A stretch of DNA of 64,000 nucleotides from G963556115 sp963675945 (lineage in GTDB: Bacteria; Planctomycetota; SZUA-567), in assembly GCA_963675945.1 (NCBI GenBank), contig OY780932.1, positions 3,100,001 through 3,164,000 of the forward strand, in the 5' to 3' direction. The notes under the pieces were generated by a model. It did not search any database. It was not told the origin of the DNA and saw only the letters and a program-made list of their open reading frames with translations. The position numbers and the translations under genes were made by a program. Below, piece after piece: positions 18,475-26,781 of the stretch; position 1 is the stretch's first letter; every line of letters starts with the position of its first letter.

Positions 18475-19227
18475 CTAGCCACTAAAATCTTCTTTATTCT
18501 TTAGCAAAACCAACGGATCAGCTTTTACCAGCGGCAACAAAGTCTCAATCTTATTCTTAGCGTTCATCAAAGAAAGCTTGATTCCTTCGATATTAACTAT
18601 CTGCATCCCATTTCTCAAAAAGGTATTGGTCGCCCAAGTCCAATCATTGACTGGTTCCGGCTCAAGCTGGCGCACGAATAGACGTTCATTCAACAGACGT
18701 TCCTTACCCTTATAAATAATTTTATTTACAAAATCCTTGTCATAACGATAAGTAATAATCTCCTTACAGAGCCATTCAACCCTATGAGTAAAGCTACAAT
18801 GGGTAGTATGACAACCCAAAGTGAGGATATAGGCATCGTTCTGTTCAAACCACTCATAAAGCGAACTATCTCCCCAAGCGTCTGCAGGCTCTAGAGCACA
18901 TACTTCATCCCTGTCATCGCCACTCACACTAAAAGGAAAGAACGCACTCAATGTACGTTCGGTATCTGATCTCTTCCGAAATATCTCAGTTAAGGCTCCG
19001 GTTGTACTCACCTCTGTATCCAGATTACAAACATCCCCAGAAAAACTAACAAAAGTCGGCATAAAGAGTGATGCCGAATTTTCCTGAAGAATATCTATCA
19101 ACTCAGTACAAAATCCATCGGCATTACCCCCCAGGTATCTCATAAACGGAAACATAGCCGAGAAGACAACCAGCGGTTTATCCTTTATTGCGAACTCCTG
19201 TAGTGTCTGCTTAATTCTCTCAAGCAT
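18475..19227 (-). CDS. AAC(3)-like N-acyltransferase
   Basis: The 250-residue protein belongs to the aminoglycoside 3-N-acetyltransferase/YokD family, as seen from FVSFSGDVCNLDTEVSTTGA near residue 60, the FPFSVSG segment and ILTLGCHTTHCSFTHRVEWL near 140 with the family's His. In sugar pathways such enzymes acylate an amino group on a sugar. ATG at 19227 is chosen over a frame opening at 19260 because AAGGAAAG precedes it. It overlaps the acyl carrier protein stop by 8 bp, so the two should be co-translated. The likely acyl donor is that carrier protein rather than acetyl-CoA, which is inference from context. Confidence 0.75.
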   Translation of the reverse strand: MLERIKQTLQEFAIKDKPLVVFSAMFPFMRYLGGNADGFCTELIDILQENSASLFMPTFVSFSGDVCNLDTEVSTTGALTEIFRKRSDTERTLSAFFPFSVSGDDRDEVCALEPADAWGDSSLYEWFEQNDAYILTLGCHTTHCSFTHRVEWLCKEIITYRYDKDFVNKIIYKGKERLLNERLFVRQLEPEPVNDWTWATNTFLRNGMQIVNIEGIKLSLMNAKNKIETLLPLVKADPLVLLKNKEDFSG

Positions 19228-19468
19228 TAATCTTTCCTTCAATAATTCTGCAAAGCCCAACTACTGTAGCAAATTCAGAATTCTGAAAATCCTCATTCTC
19301 AAAGAATACATTAAAATGCTCTTCAATATCTGCAACAAGGCTCAATGTTTCAAAAGAGTTTATCCACCGCAATTCAAAGTAATTTACAGCACTATTACTC
19401 TCAATATCCTCGCATGATAAAAGAGTCTTTTTACAAAACCACTCAACAAGGAACCTATATACTTCCAT
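19220..19468 (-). CDS. Acyl carrier protein
   Basis: This 82-residue acidic protein has the carrier-protein attachment region WINSFETLSLVADIEEHF near residue 35, where Ser of NSFE takes the place of the Ser in the usual DSL motif and would carry 4'-phosphopantetheine. A helix III and IV pattern follows. ATG at 19468 is preferred, with AAAGG seven bases upstream, over the TTG two codons earlier. It starts inside the end of the aminotransferase gene and overlaps the AAC(3)-like gene. It is far more divergent than a housekeeping AcpP and is probably dedicated to this pathway. It would be loaded by the AMP ligase at 20677. Confidence 0.75.
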   Translation of the reverse strand: MEVYRFLVEWFCKKTLLSCEDIESNSAVNYFELRWINSFETLSLVADIEEHFNVFFENEDFQNSEFATVVGLCRIIEGKINA

Positions 19469-20690
19469 TTTCAAACCTTTTTATATTATTTTGAGAAATC
19501 AATGCATCCAATTCTTCATGGTTAAAACTCTTGCAAACAATTAGATTTCTCATAATCATTATCGCATCATGTATTCTCTCTTCGGACTCAGTTCCAATTG
19601 AAAGTCGAATAAACCTCTCCGTACTTTCACCATAAGCACTACCCGGGACTACAGCTATTTTATGCTTCAGCAACAAATATAACGAAAAATCTAATGAAGG
19701 TGCGGGAAAATCTTCAATATTTACAAAGAAATAAAAAGTTGTACTCCCCGGCAAAAACTTCAACTCATTTTTTTTGAGCATATTCTCTACCCTCAGCCTT
19801 TTTTCAACTACACTTTTTACCTGGGGTAGAGTAATTTTAATAATATCATCAAAATATCTAGCCAAATAATGAAGAACTATAGTCGAAGCACAGGTAATAA
19901 GGTGCTGATTAATCTTCAAGATATGCTCAATCACATTTGATGAAGAGATTACATAGCCTACACGCAAACCAGACATACCCATATTCTTAGAGAGAGAGTT
20001 GACCACAATGATACCATCTTTATCCTCAGCTATTCGCGCCATCGAACAAAAGTCAGCTTTATTAACGACAAAATCGCTATATGCCTCATCTACTAATACA
20101 TAAATTCCGCGCTTACGACATTCCTCATAAATCATCTCCAAATCTTCTTTACGATACAACCAACCAGCAGGGTTATTAGGATTATTCAGGATCAATAATT
20201 TAGTTTTTTCCGTAAAATATTCCACAAAATTGCTGATATTACAATTGTACGGGATAAATTTTGGTACAGCACTCAACATCTTCAACTGTTCCTGATAACT
20301 TAGCCAGGAAGGCTCATGAATTAAGGCTTCATCACCAGGATTGAGAATTGCCTGCATCGCCATAAATATAAGTGGTTTCGAACCAGCAGAGATCAAAATC
20401 TCTTTGTGATGATCAACCTTAACTCCATATTGCTTACCATAAAACGCCCCTATCTTCTCACGTAACTCAAGCAAACCCTGACTTTCAGAGTAATGATAAC
20501 ATTTATCCAAATCGAGCTTTGAAAAATCAAATAGAGGAATATCAAAGAAAGCCTCGCCCAAAGATAGCGTAGTAACATCATATCCCCGACGTTTCAGATC
20601 ATATACAATCTGATTAATATAAATTGAAAGTGCCTGCGGAATTTTATTGATAATACGACTCAACTGCATAACAACTTTATTCTTCTTCAA
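19455..20690 (-). CDS. Class I/II PLP aminotransferase
   Basis: The 411-residue fold-type I enzyme has the family Asn in ILNNPNNPAG near residue 174, the Asp/Tyr pair in VLVDEAYSDF near 200, the PLP lysine in VVNSLSKNMGMSGLRVGY near 233 and the C-terminal Arg in FIRLSIGTES. It starts at TTG with AAGGAG seven bases upstream, inside the end of the ligase gene. It probably makes or consumes the amino or keto acid that the neighbouring ligase activates, though a role on the sugar itself cannot be excluded. Class I/II enzymes are not the usual PseC type, which is DegT-like. Confidence 0.75.
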   Translation of the reverse strand: MKKNKVVMQLSRIINKIPQALSIYINQIVYDLKRRGYDVTTLSLGEAFFDIPLFDFSKLDLDKCYHYSESQGLLELREKIGAFYGKQYGVKVDHHKEILISAGSKPLIFMAMQAILNPGDEALIHEPSWLSYQEQLKMLSAVPKFIPYNCNISNFVEYFTEKTKLLILNNPNNPAGWLYRKEDLEMIYEECRKRGIYVLVDEAYSDFVVNKADFCSMARIAEDKDGIIVVNSLSKNMGMSGLRVGYVISSSNVIEHILKINQHLITCASTIVLHYLARYFDDIIKITLPQVKSVVEKRLRVENMLKKNELKFLPGSTTFYFFVNIEDFPAPSLDFSLYLLLKHKIAVVPGSAYGESTERFIRLSIGTESEERIHDAIMIMRNLIVCKSFNHEELDALISQNNIKRFENGSI

Positions 20691-22155
20691 GCAACTTCTC
20701 CTTAATGACTTTTCCGCTACTAGTCTTGGGTAACTTCTTTTTTAGGATAATATTTTCCGGCCACTTATATTTTATTAAATTATCAACAAGCCACCTTTGG
20801 ATCTCATTCTTTTCAAGATCGGTAACAACATACAGGTTATATGTCTCACCATAGAAATCATGAGGGATTTTAACCGCACACGCTTCTGAAATATTTGAAT
20901 TATTCTCTACAAAAACCTCAATCTCACGAAGCTGTATAAAATAGCCACCTTTCTTAATTATATCCCTGTTTCGTCCTCGAATAATCAGAACCTCATTATC
21001 AAAATCACCCAAATCGTTTGTGCCAAAAAACCCCTCAGCATCAAGTTCAAGCTCAATTTTGCCCTTTTTAGTAAGGTAGCCATCAAAGAGATATGGTGTT
21101 TTAACCATAATTTCCGTTTGACCATCAGCCAACTCTTCTAGCTTAACCTTTACATACGGTAGAACACACCCCACAGAACTCTCTTTGCGCATGCCCAGAG
21201 TATCCATTGTCTCTGAAGTAAAAAAGGTTGTCTCTGATAGAGCAAAGTTTTCCAATAGGTTTATACCAAAACAACTTTCGAATTCTTCTTTATCCTTCAA
21301 TGATATTGGTGCCGTCCCTATAAAAGCATGTTTAACATTTGACGCCAGCTCTTTACGCTTAGAAAAATCAGTTCGCTCTCCAAGCTTAACCAGACCTTTA
21401 GCAATAGAAGGGGTAAACCATAACGCATTGATATCAAAACGATCAATGGTGTTCCAAAATGAAAAGAAAGTCCTGCCATTGAATGTCTCAGTTACCACCA
21501 AACTTCCCCCAGAGATAAGGGGGATCAACAATAAGTTAAAGAGTCCCCCAAGATACGACATTGGTAAATAATTCCAAAAACGAAGCGATGAATTACTCAA
21601 ATTATGGAACTCTAAAAAAGCCTCTCCGCTCTGTAACAGCTTATTATTATCGATCACCATAATCTTTGGGTTGCCTGTAGTCCCGCTGGTAGCAATAAAT
21701 AATTTAGAATCTCGGGATTCGGTGACAGCCAATTCTGTCACGTCGAGCCAATCAAATGTCATATCAATACATACAGCATAGTGTTTTATATCAGAATTAA
21801 TCTGTGCAAATTTGTCCACAACCAGATCTGATATCATCCATAATTTAGGATCGGTTAGATTCAATATTTTATTTATATCGTTCAAACTTGCGTCGCAAGG
21901 AAGTGGAATAAAATTCAACCCGTATTCTATTGCCGCTAAATACACAACCACTGTTTCCAGTGAATTTGGCAGCATAATCAACAAATCATCACCCGAACTC
22001 AACTCCAGCTTTTTAAAGAAAAAATTAACTCTATTAATCAGCGAACCTAGTTCTTTATAAGTAATATTCTTTTCCGTGATATCACTGTGCGAATCAATTG
22101 CGGTAACCGCAATATGATCAGGATTCCGCTGTAAGATTGCTTGTATAGAGATCAA
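20677..22155 (-). CDS. AMP-forming acyl or amino acid ligase
   Basis: The 492-residue ANL-superfamily enzyme has the P-loop-like LFIATSGTTGNPKIM near residue 153, ENFALSETTFFTSE near 300, GTNDLGDFDNEVLIIRGRNR near 375, and the C-terminal catalytic Lys in PKTSSGKVIKEKL. It forms an acyl-adenylate and passes the acyl group to a thiol, here probably the carrier protein encoded two genes later. It starts at TTG, which overlaps the stop of the M29-like gene as TTGA, with GGGAG upstream. The substrate, a hydroxy, fatty or amino acid, cannot be told from the sequence. A similar activating enzyme occurs in the Campylobacter flagellar glycan locus. Confidence 0.8.
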   Translation of the reverse strand: MISIQAILQRNPDHIAVTAIDSHSDITEKNITYKELGSLINRVNFFFKKLELSSGDDLLIMLPNSLETVVVYLAAIEYGLNFIPLPCDASLNDINKILNLTDPKLWMISDLVVDKFAQINSDIKHYAVCIDMTFDWLDVTELAVTESRDSKLFIATSGTTGNPKIMVIDNNKLLQSGEAFLEFHNLSNSSLRFWNYLPMSYLGGLFNLLLIPLISGGSLVVTETFNGRTFFSFWNTIDRFDINALWFTPSIAKGLVKLGERTDFSKRKELASNVKHAFIGTAPISLKDKEEFESCFGINLLENFALSETTFFTSETMDTLGMRKESSVGCVLPYVKVKLEELADGQTEIMVKTPYLFDGYLTKKGKIELELDAEGFFGTNDLGDFDNEVLIIRGRNRDIIKKGGYFIQLREIEVFVENNSNISEACAVKIPHDFYGETYNLYVVTDLEKNEIQRWLVDNLIKYKWPENIILKKKLPKTSSGKVIKEKLLEEE

Positions 22156-23144
22156 AGTACCACTCCCTTTCGAATCGCCAGAGCATCATCAATATATAAT
22201 GATGGCTGTTTTATTACAAAATCCAGATGAAATCCAACCGCATTATTCCCTCCAATAGTGGCATTGGAACCAAAACCACAGTGAATACATCCTCTAGCCC
22301 CCTCGTCAATAAGCATATTTCCGCACAACTTTGCTTGATGATTAAACCCTACCCCGAGTTCTGCTAACACACATTTTCTCTGTTCATCAAAAATATTCCA
22401 AAGTACCTGCGAATACTTATCTGATTCAATACCAACAATTAAACCATCTTCAATTCTTAATTCCACATTCTCGGTCACCAAACCTATTTCAGGACAGGTT
22501 ATTGAACCATCCACAACTAATAATCCTTTAGAAAACAGCTCATTAGGAGCAATATTAGCTTCAATATCGGGAGGTGAGCCTAATAGTGAATCAGAATCAA
22601 CAAAACCAGGACAGCAATTACCTTTTCTGCCGCTGACATCCAATACTATATCTGTTCCAGACTCACTAACTACACGAATACACTCGCCCTTGGTAAAAAA
22701 GTCAGACAGTTGTTTTACCTCAGGATAGTACGACTTAAAATCAATACTTAAAGAGCTGTCAGCCAGCATATTCATTTCATAACCGGGAAGGCTCAAAAAT
22801 CTCACACCATTATTATTAGCGGCAATACGCGCCTGGGTATGAGCCAATGACATACTGGTCAAGCAGAACACAACATCCGACAAATACATTTGCCGAGCCG
22901 TATTTTCACTTGGTTCACATCCATGAGCAGCAATATTCGGTACTTCGCACATTTGAACAAGAGTAATTTCCTCAAGTTGTTTAAAAAACAACTCTGCAAT
23001 AGCTTTGGTTTCGTGATCGAATAAAATTAAAACTTTCTCGCCACCAATAACATGACCGGCATTAAAGATAATATTATGGATATTATTATTTTGCATAAGC
23101 TTATCACGCAATCTTAATCTGTGCAAATACTTGAGAATAACCAT
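22152..23144 (-). CDS. M29-family (AmpS/aminopeptidase T)-like protein
   Basis: The 330-residue protein has the M29 layout: nucleotide-fold-like GGEKVLILFDHETKAIAELF near residue 34, then KCVLAELGVGFNHQAKLCG with a metal-ligand Glu, DEGARGCIHCGFGSN with Glu and His, and VGFHLDFVIK with the HxD ligand pair near the C terminus. True M29 enzymes are dimetal exopeptidases of about 410 residues, so this one is short. A second possible start (ATG at 23096) lies 16 codons in. In a nonulosonate operon it may trim an acyl or aminoacyl intermediate. That role is inference, and inactive paralogues are possible. Confidence 0.65.
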   Translation of the reverse strand: MVILKYLHRLRLRDKLMQNNNIHNIIFNAGHVIGGEKVLILFDHETKAIAELFFKQLEEITLVQMCEVPNIAAHGCEPSENTARQMYLSDVVFCLTSMSLAHTQARIAANNNGVRFLSLPGYEMNMLADSSLSIDFKSYYPEVKQLSDFFTKGECIRVVSESGTDIVLDVSGRKGNCCPGFVDSDSLLGSPPDIEANIAPNELFSKGLLVVDGSITCPEIGLVTENVELRIEDGLIVGIESDKYSQVLWNIFDEQRKCVLAELGVGFNHQAKLCGNMLIDEGARGCIHCGFGSNATIGGNNAVGFHLDFVIKQPSLYIDDALAIRKGVVL

Positions 23145-23156
23145 ATTTACTGCAAC

Positions 23157-24152
23157 TTAACAACTGATTTCAGCAATCAATTTACGCATATCTTCCACCG
23201 AAAGCCACTCAGAATTGTTCCCGCTGTGGTACTCAAAATCATCAGCAACAAGCTTTCCGTTCGTATGCAAATCCTTAGAATTCCACCACTCAAAATGTGG
23301 CTGAATAATATAATATTCATCATACTCAATTGTGTGCCTGGCATCTTCACGAGATATCATCATCTCATGAATCTTCTCGCCGGGACGAATGCCGACAATT
23401 CTCTGCTTGAGATCAGGAGCAATAGCTATAGCTAGATCCGGCATCCGCATTGACGGGATTTTTTTAACATATAGTTCCCCACCCAGCATCGTCTCCAATG
23501 CCGTCAGCACCAACTCAATAGCATCCTCCAATTTTAACCAAAAACGGGTCATCGTTGCATCGGTTATAGGGAGCTCTGTCGCCCCTTCCGCTACAAGTTT
23601 TTTGAAAAATGGAATCACCGAACCACGAGAACCAGCTACATTACCATAACGTACAACCGAAAACTTAGTATTTGACTGACCGGCATAGGCATTGCCAGCA
23701 ATGAATAACTTGTCGGAACAAAGTTTAGTAGCGCCATATAAATTCACCGGAGCGCAAGCTTTATCTGTAGATAGAGCGACAACACTCTCAACGCCTTTAT
23801 CAATACAAGCATCAATCAAATTCTGTGCTCCCAAGACATTTGTCTTAATCGCTTCAAACGGGTTATACTCACACGCAGGCACCTGCTTGAGTGCAGCCGC
23901 ATGAATTACTGTATCCACCCCTTTAAGCGCCCGCAGCAACCGCTCTTTATCCCTGACATCGCCGATAAAAAAGCGTAGTTTACTATTATCTTTAAATTCC
24001 GGCATATTCGCCATATTAAATTGCTTAAACTCATCACGCGAATATACGACAATACGCTCAACCTGAGGGTACCTTTCAAGTACGGTTTTAATAAACATTT
24101 TACCAAACGACCCCGTTCCTCCGGTAACTAGTATTGATTTATTTGTTAGCAT
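23157..24152 (-). CDS. pseB: UDP-GlcNAc 4,6-dehydratase (inverting), PseB
   Basis: The 331-residue extended-SDR enzyme catalyses the first step of pseudaminic acid synthesis, C6 dehydration with C5 inversion of UDP-GlcNAc. It starts with SILVTGGTGSFGKMF (NAD-binding GxxGxxG) and has YSRDEFKQFNMANM near residue 38 and HAAALKQVPACEYNPFEAIK near 90, signatures of PseB/FlaA1. The catalytic SDR site reads ALSTDKACAPVNLYGATK near 135 with Thr-Asp-Lys and YGATK. AAAGG lies five bases before the ATG. As the first gene after a 600-bp divergent gap, it should head the operon. Confidence 0.9.
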   Translation of the reverse strand: MLTNKSILVTGGTGSFGKMFIKTVLERYPQVERIVVYSRDEFKQFNMANMPEFKDNSKLRFFIGDVRDKERLLRALKGVDTVIHAAALKQVPACEYNPFEAIKTNVLGAQNLIDACIDKGVESVVALSTDKACAPVNLYGATKLCSDKLFIAGNAYAGQSNTKFSVVRYGNVAGSRGSVIPFFKKLVAEGATELPITDATMTRFWLKLEDAIELVLTALETMLGGELYVKKIPSMRMPDLAIAIAPDLKQRIVGIRPGEKIHEMMISREDARHTIEYDEYYIIQPHFEWWNSKDLHTNGKLVADDFEYHSGNNSEWLSVEDMRKLIAEISC

Positions 24153-24765
24153 AAATACCTTTCGTATATACTGGCAACTCCAAACAACTATTCAAAAAAC
24201 TATATTAATAACTGCAACTGCAAATTAGTATCATCCCACCGTCAAACGTCGGCAATTCGCATTAATATTTAATGTTCAATACGACAGAGCAACCAGAATT
24301 CCATAATAAAATATTAGCAATTAATTATATATATTAATCAGCAATTCAAAGTATATCTGTAAGAACTTGAATTACAATCCATAAATACCATAATTAGACC
24401 AAAATTTGAGTTATTAATAACCCCAAATAATGATGCGCAGAAAAATACACAGCTTCCACCATTCGCGATCACACAAGCAAAAATTTAACTCATATTTTAT
24501 AATAATGTCAGAAACAAAGTGAATAAAAACCGAGAAGAACTAATAGTTTGTTAATAATACCAGCAAATTTACTTTGGATAAACTAAACCTCAACCACCAA
24601 CCTGCTGCACACATAATTTTTCGCATACTAACGAGGTACATCATGATGAAAAGGAATGCACCGTCAATACTGCGAATGTTCATTAGAATCCTATAAGTGA
24701 TTGATTTTAATCACATAATTTATATTATAGAAGATACTTATTTTCAAGAAATCAAGGAAGGCACT
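24153..24765. other. Divergent intergenic region upstream of pseB and the ABC exporter
   Basis: This roughly 600-bp AT-rich region must hold the promoter of the long minus-strand nonulosonate operon and that of the plus-strand exporter. Several TTGACG- or TTGCAG-like hexamers occur on the minus strand around 24210-24240, but none has a well-spaced -10 box that I trust. An in-frame plus-strand opening from 24697 continues into the exporter but lacks a ribosome-binding site. No gene was recognised. Confidence 0.4.
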
Positions 24766-26571
24766 ATGTTACTAAGAGTTTTACAGCTTTGGAGATATTT
24801 ATTTAAATATAAATATAGGTTTTTCGGAATGATCATCATCGGCATTTTTTACGGCTCGGTAAACACCAGTCTTGCTGCCATGGCCGGTTTTTTAACAAAA
24901 TTGGTAGACCCGGAGATTCCTAATGATGATGCAACATCACTGATTCCAGACTTTATCGTTAATAATCAACACTTCCAAAATTTAATCTCAGCACACCCTA
25001 CACTTATAAGCAAAATGTCATTATTTCATCTAAGTCTGTCTCTATTCGTAGTCTTGGTAGTCTGTTTATCGGTTGGTATTTACTTCCAGAATTATTTCAG
25101 TGGTTGGGTCAGCACACGAGTTACCATGGATTTACGCGAAATGTTATCTGAGCATCTACTCAGCCTAGATTTCTCCTATTTCGTAAAAAAACGCTCCGGC
25201 GATTTAATTTCGCGAATAGGTGATATCGGTTCCATTACTTCCATTTTAAACATGTCTGCTGTCTTATTGACCAGACCTTTCGCTCTTATCATATGTTTGG
25301 TCTATGTCTTTTATATAAACTGGCAACTAGCACTCTGGGGGTTGATCGGTGTACCGGTAGCAGCTGTCGCCATGCGCAGAATTTCTAAGAAGATACGTTT
25401 TACTTCGCTAAAGTCACGAGAAAAAGGTGCAGATGTAACCGACGCCATGCTGCGCTTTCTAACCGGCATGGGGACAGTAAAAGCCTTTAATTGTGAGAAA
25501 TTCGAGCTTAATAATTTTAAGAAGCATAATGATGAGCTTTTTGAAATCTCTGCAAAACAAATGCGTGCCAATTGCAGCGAACGCCCAGTAACCAGCCTGA
25601 CTTCAAAGCTAGGCATCTTCTTAGTACTCTATATCGGCGGTAATATGGTATTGAATAATGAGTTACAGATTGACAATATTGTTTCTTTTGTAGCTGCATT
25701 GGCACTAATGTATGCACCGGGAAAAGAACTAAGTCAGCTCAATGCCGCCCTGCAATCAAATCTGCCAGGGGCGGAACGCGTATTTGAAATATTAGATGAG
25801 ACCAGAACCATTCATGAAGGTACTATTATCAAAGACACTTTTAATAGCGAACTCGAATTCTCAAACGTTAATTTCTCTTACAAACTTGACCAACCAGTAC
25901 TCAAAGATTTCTCACTAACAATTAAAAAAGGCGAAACCGTCGGACTGGTAGGCGCTTCTGGAGCCGGTAAGAGTACGGCAATAAATCTCATATTACGTCT
26001 ATTTGACGTAGATAGTGGGCAGATCAAACTCGACGGTATTGACATTAAAGATCTTACCTTCGAATCCCTGCGCAACCAACTTGCCCTGGTAGGTCAGTCA
26101 CCATTCTTATTCAATACAACAATAGCAGCCAACATCTCTTATGGACACGATGAGATCAGCATGGAAAAAGTTGTCGAGGCCGCCAAAGCCGCTAACATTC
26201 ATAATGAAATCATGGCACTTGATGATGGGTATGAGCACCGGATGAGTGAGCGCGGGGACGATTTTAGTGGCGGACAGAAACAGAGAATAAGTATTGCCCG
26301 CGCAATCTGTAAAGATGCCCCAATCCTCCTGCTGGATGAAGCAACTTCGGCACTTGATAGTATTAATGAGCGACAAGTTCAGGAGTCTATTGACCGCCTG
26401 ATGAAAGGGCGTACAACCATTGTTATTGCCCACCGCCTGTCTACGGTAAAGAATGCAGATAAGATTGTGATGATGAAAGAAGGGCACATTGTTGGGATTG
26501 ATAAACACGAAAGGCTTGTAGAGACCTGCCCTGAATATGCAGAATTGGTACAGCTTCAGGGTTTGAGTTAA
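24766..26571 (+). CDS. MsbA-like ABC exporter (fused TM and ATPase domains)
   Basis: The 601-residue type IV exporter half-transporter starts MLLRVLQLWRYLFKYKYRF. ATG 24766 is chosen because AAGGAAGG stands five bases before it. A six-helix membrane domain spans roughly residues 20-320. The ATPase has Walker A VGASGAGKSTAINL near 375, Q-loop ALVGQSPF, signature DFSGGQKQRISIARAI near 495, Walker B ILLLDEATSALDS and H-loop IAHRLSTVKN. It probably flips lipid A core, a lipid-linked glycan or another lipid across the inner membrane as a dimer. It diverges from the nonulosonate operon and may serve it or be housekeeping msbA. Confidence 0.85.
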   Translation: MLLRVLQLWRYLFKYKYRFFGMIIIGIFYGSVNTSLAAMAGFLTKLVDPEIPNDDATSLIPDFIVNNQHFQNLISAHPTLISKMSLFHLSLSLFVVLVVCLSVGIYFQNYFSGWVSTRVTMDLREMLSEHLLSLDFSYFVKKRSGDLISRIGDIGSITSILNMSAVLLTRPFALIICLVYVFYINWQLALWGLIGVPVAAVAMRRISKKIRFTSLKSREKGADVTDAMLRFLTGMGTVKAFNCEKFELNNFKKHNDELFEISAKQMRANCSERPVTSLTSKLGIFLVLYIGGNMVLNNELQIDNIVSFVAALALMYAPGKELSQLNAALQSNLPGAERVFEILDETRTIHEGTIIKDTFNSELEFSNVNFSYKLDQPVLKDFSLTIKKGETVGLVGASGAGKSTAINLILRLFDVDSGQIKLDGIDIKDLTFESLRNQLALVGQSPFLFNTTIAANISYGHDEISMEKVVEAAKAANIHNEIMALDDGYEHRMSERGDDFSGGQKQRISIARAICKDAPILLLDEATSALDSINERQVQESIDRLMKGRTTIVIAHRLSTVKNADKIVMMKEGHIVGIDKHERLVETCPEYAELVQLQGLS

Positions 26572-26655
26572 ACCATACTCTAGCCTAAAAGAAAGACCTT
26601 CTGCATCAAACGCTTACAGTAGAATAACCCTAATTATCGCTTCAGTTTGCTTACT

Positions 26656-26688
26656 CATCCCTGTACCAGATGCGATGGTACAGGGATG
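26656..26688. terminator. Strong hairpin after the ABC exporter gene
   Basis: A perfect 13-bp inverted repeat (CATCCCTGTACCA, 7-base loop, TGGTACAGGGATG) lies 85 bp after the exporter stop. On the plus strand it is followed by AATTAATTATTT, so the T-run is weak. It is most simply read as the exporter's transcription terminator. Confidence 0.65.
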
Positions 26689-26720
26689 AATTAATTATTT
26701 CGTAAACAAACAACATCTAT

Positions 26721-26748
26721 TTGCTAAAAATACTGTAACATGCATAAT
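26721..26748 (+). promoter_or_regulatory. Putative sigma-70 promoter for the COG2509 gene
   Basis: TTGCTA and CATAAT are separated by 16 bp and lie about 34 bp upstream of the flavoprotein ATG, just after the exporter hairpin. Both boxes are imperfect. Confidence 0.4.
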
Positions 26749-26781
26749 ACCACTATCATTATTATTCTATAAGGAATTACT

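Noticed and set aside
24697..24765. N-terminal extension of the ABC exporter by 23 codons
   Set aside because: No ribosome-binding site at the upstream start, whereas AAGGAAGG precedes the ATG at 24766.
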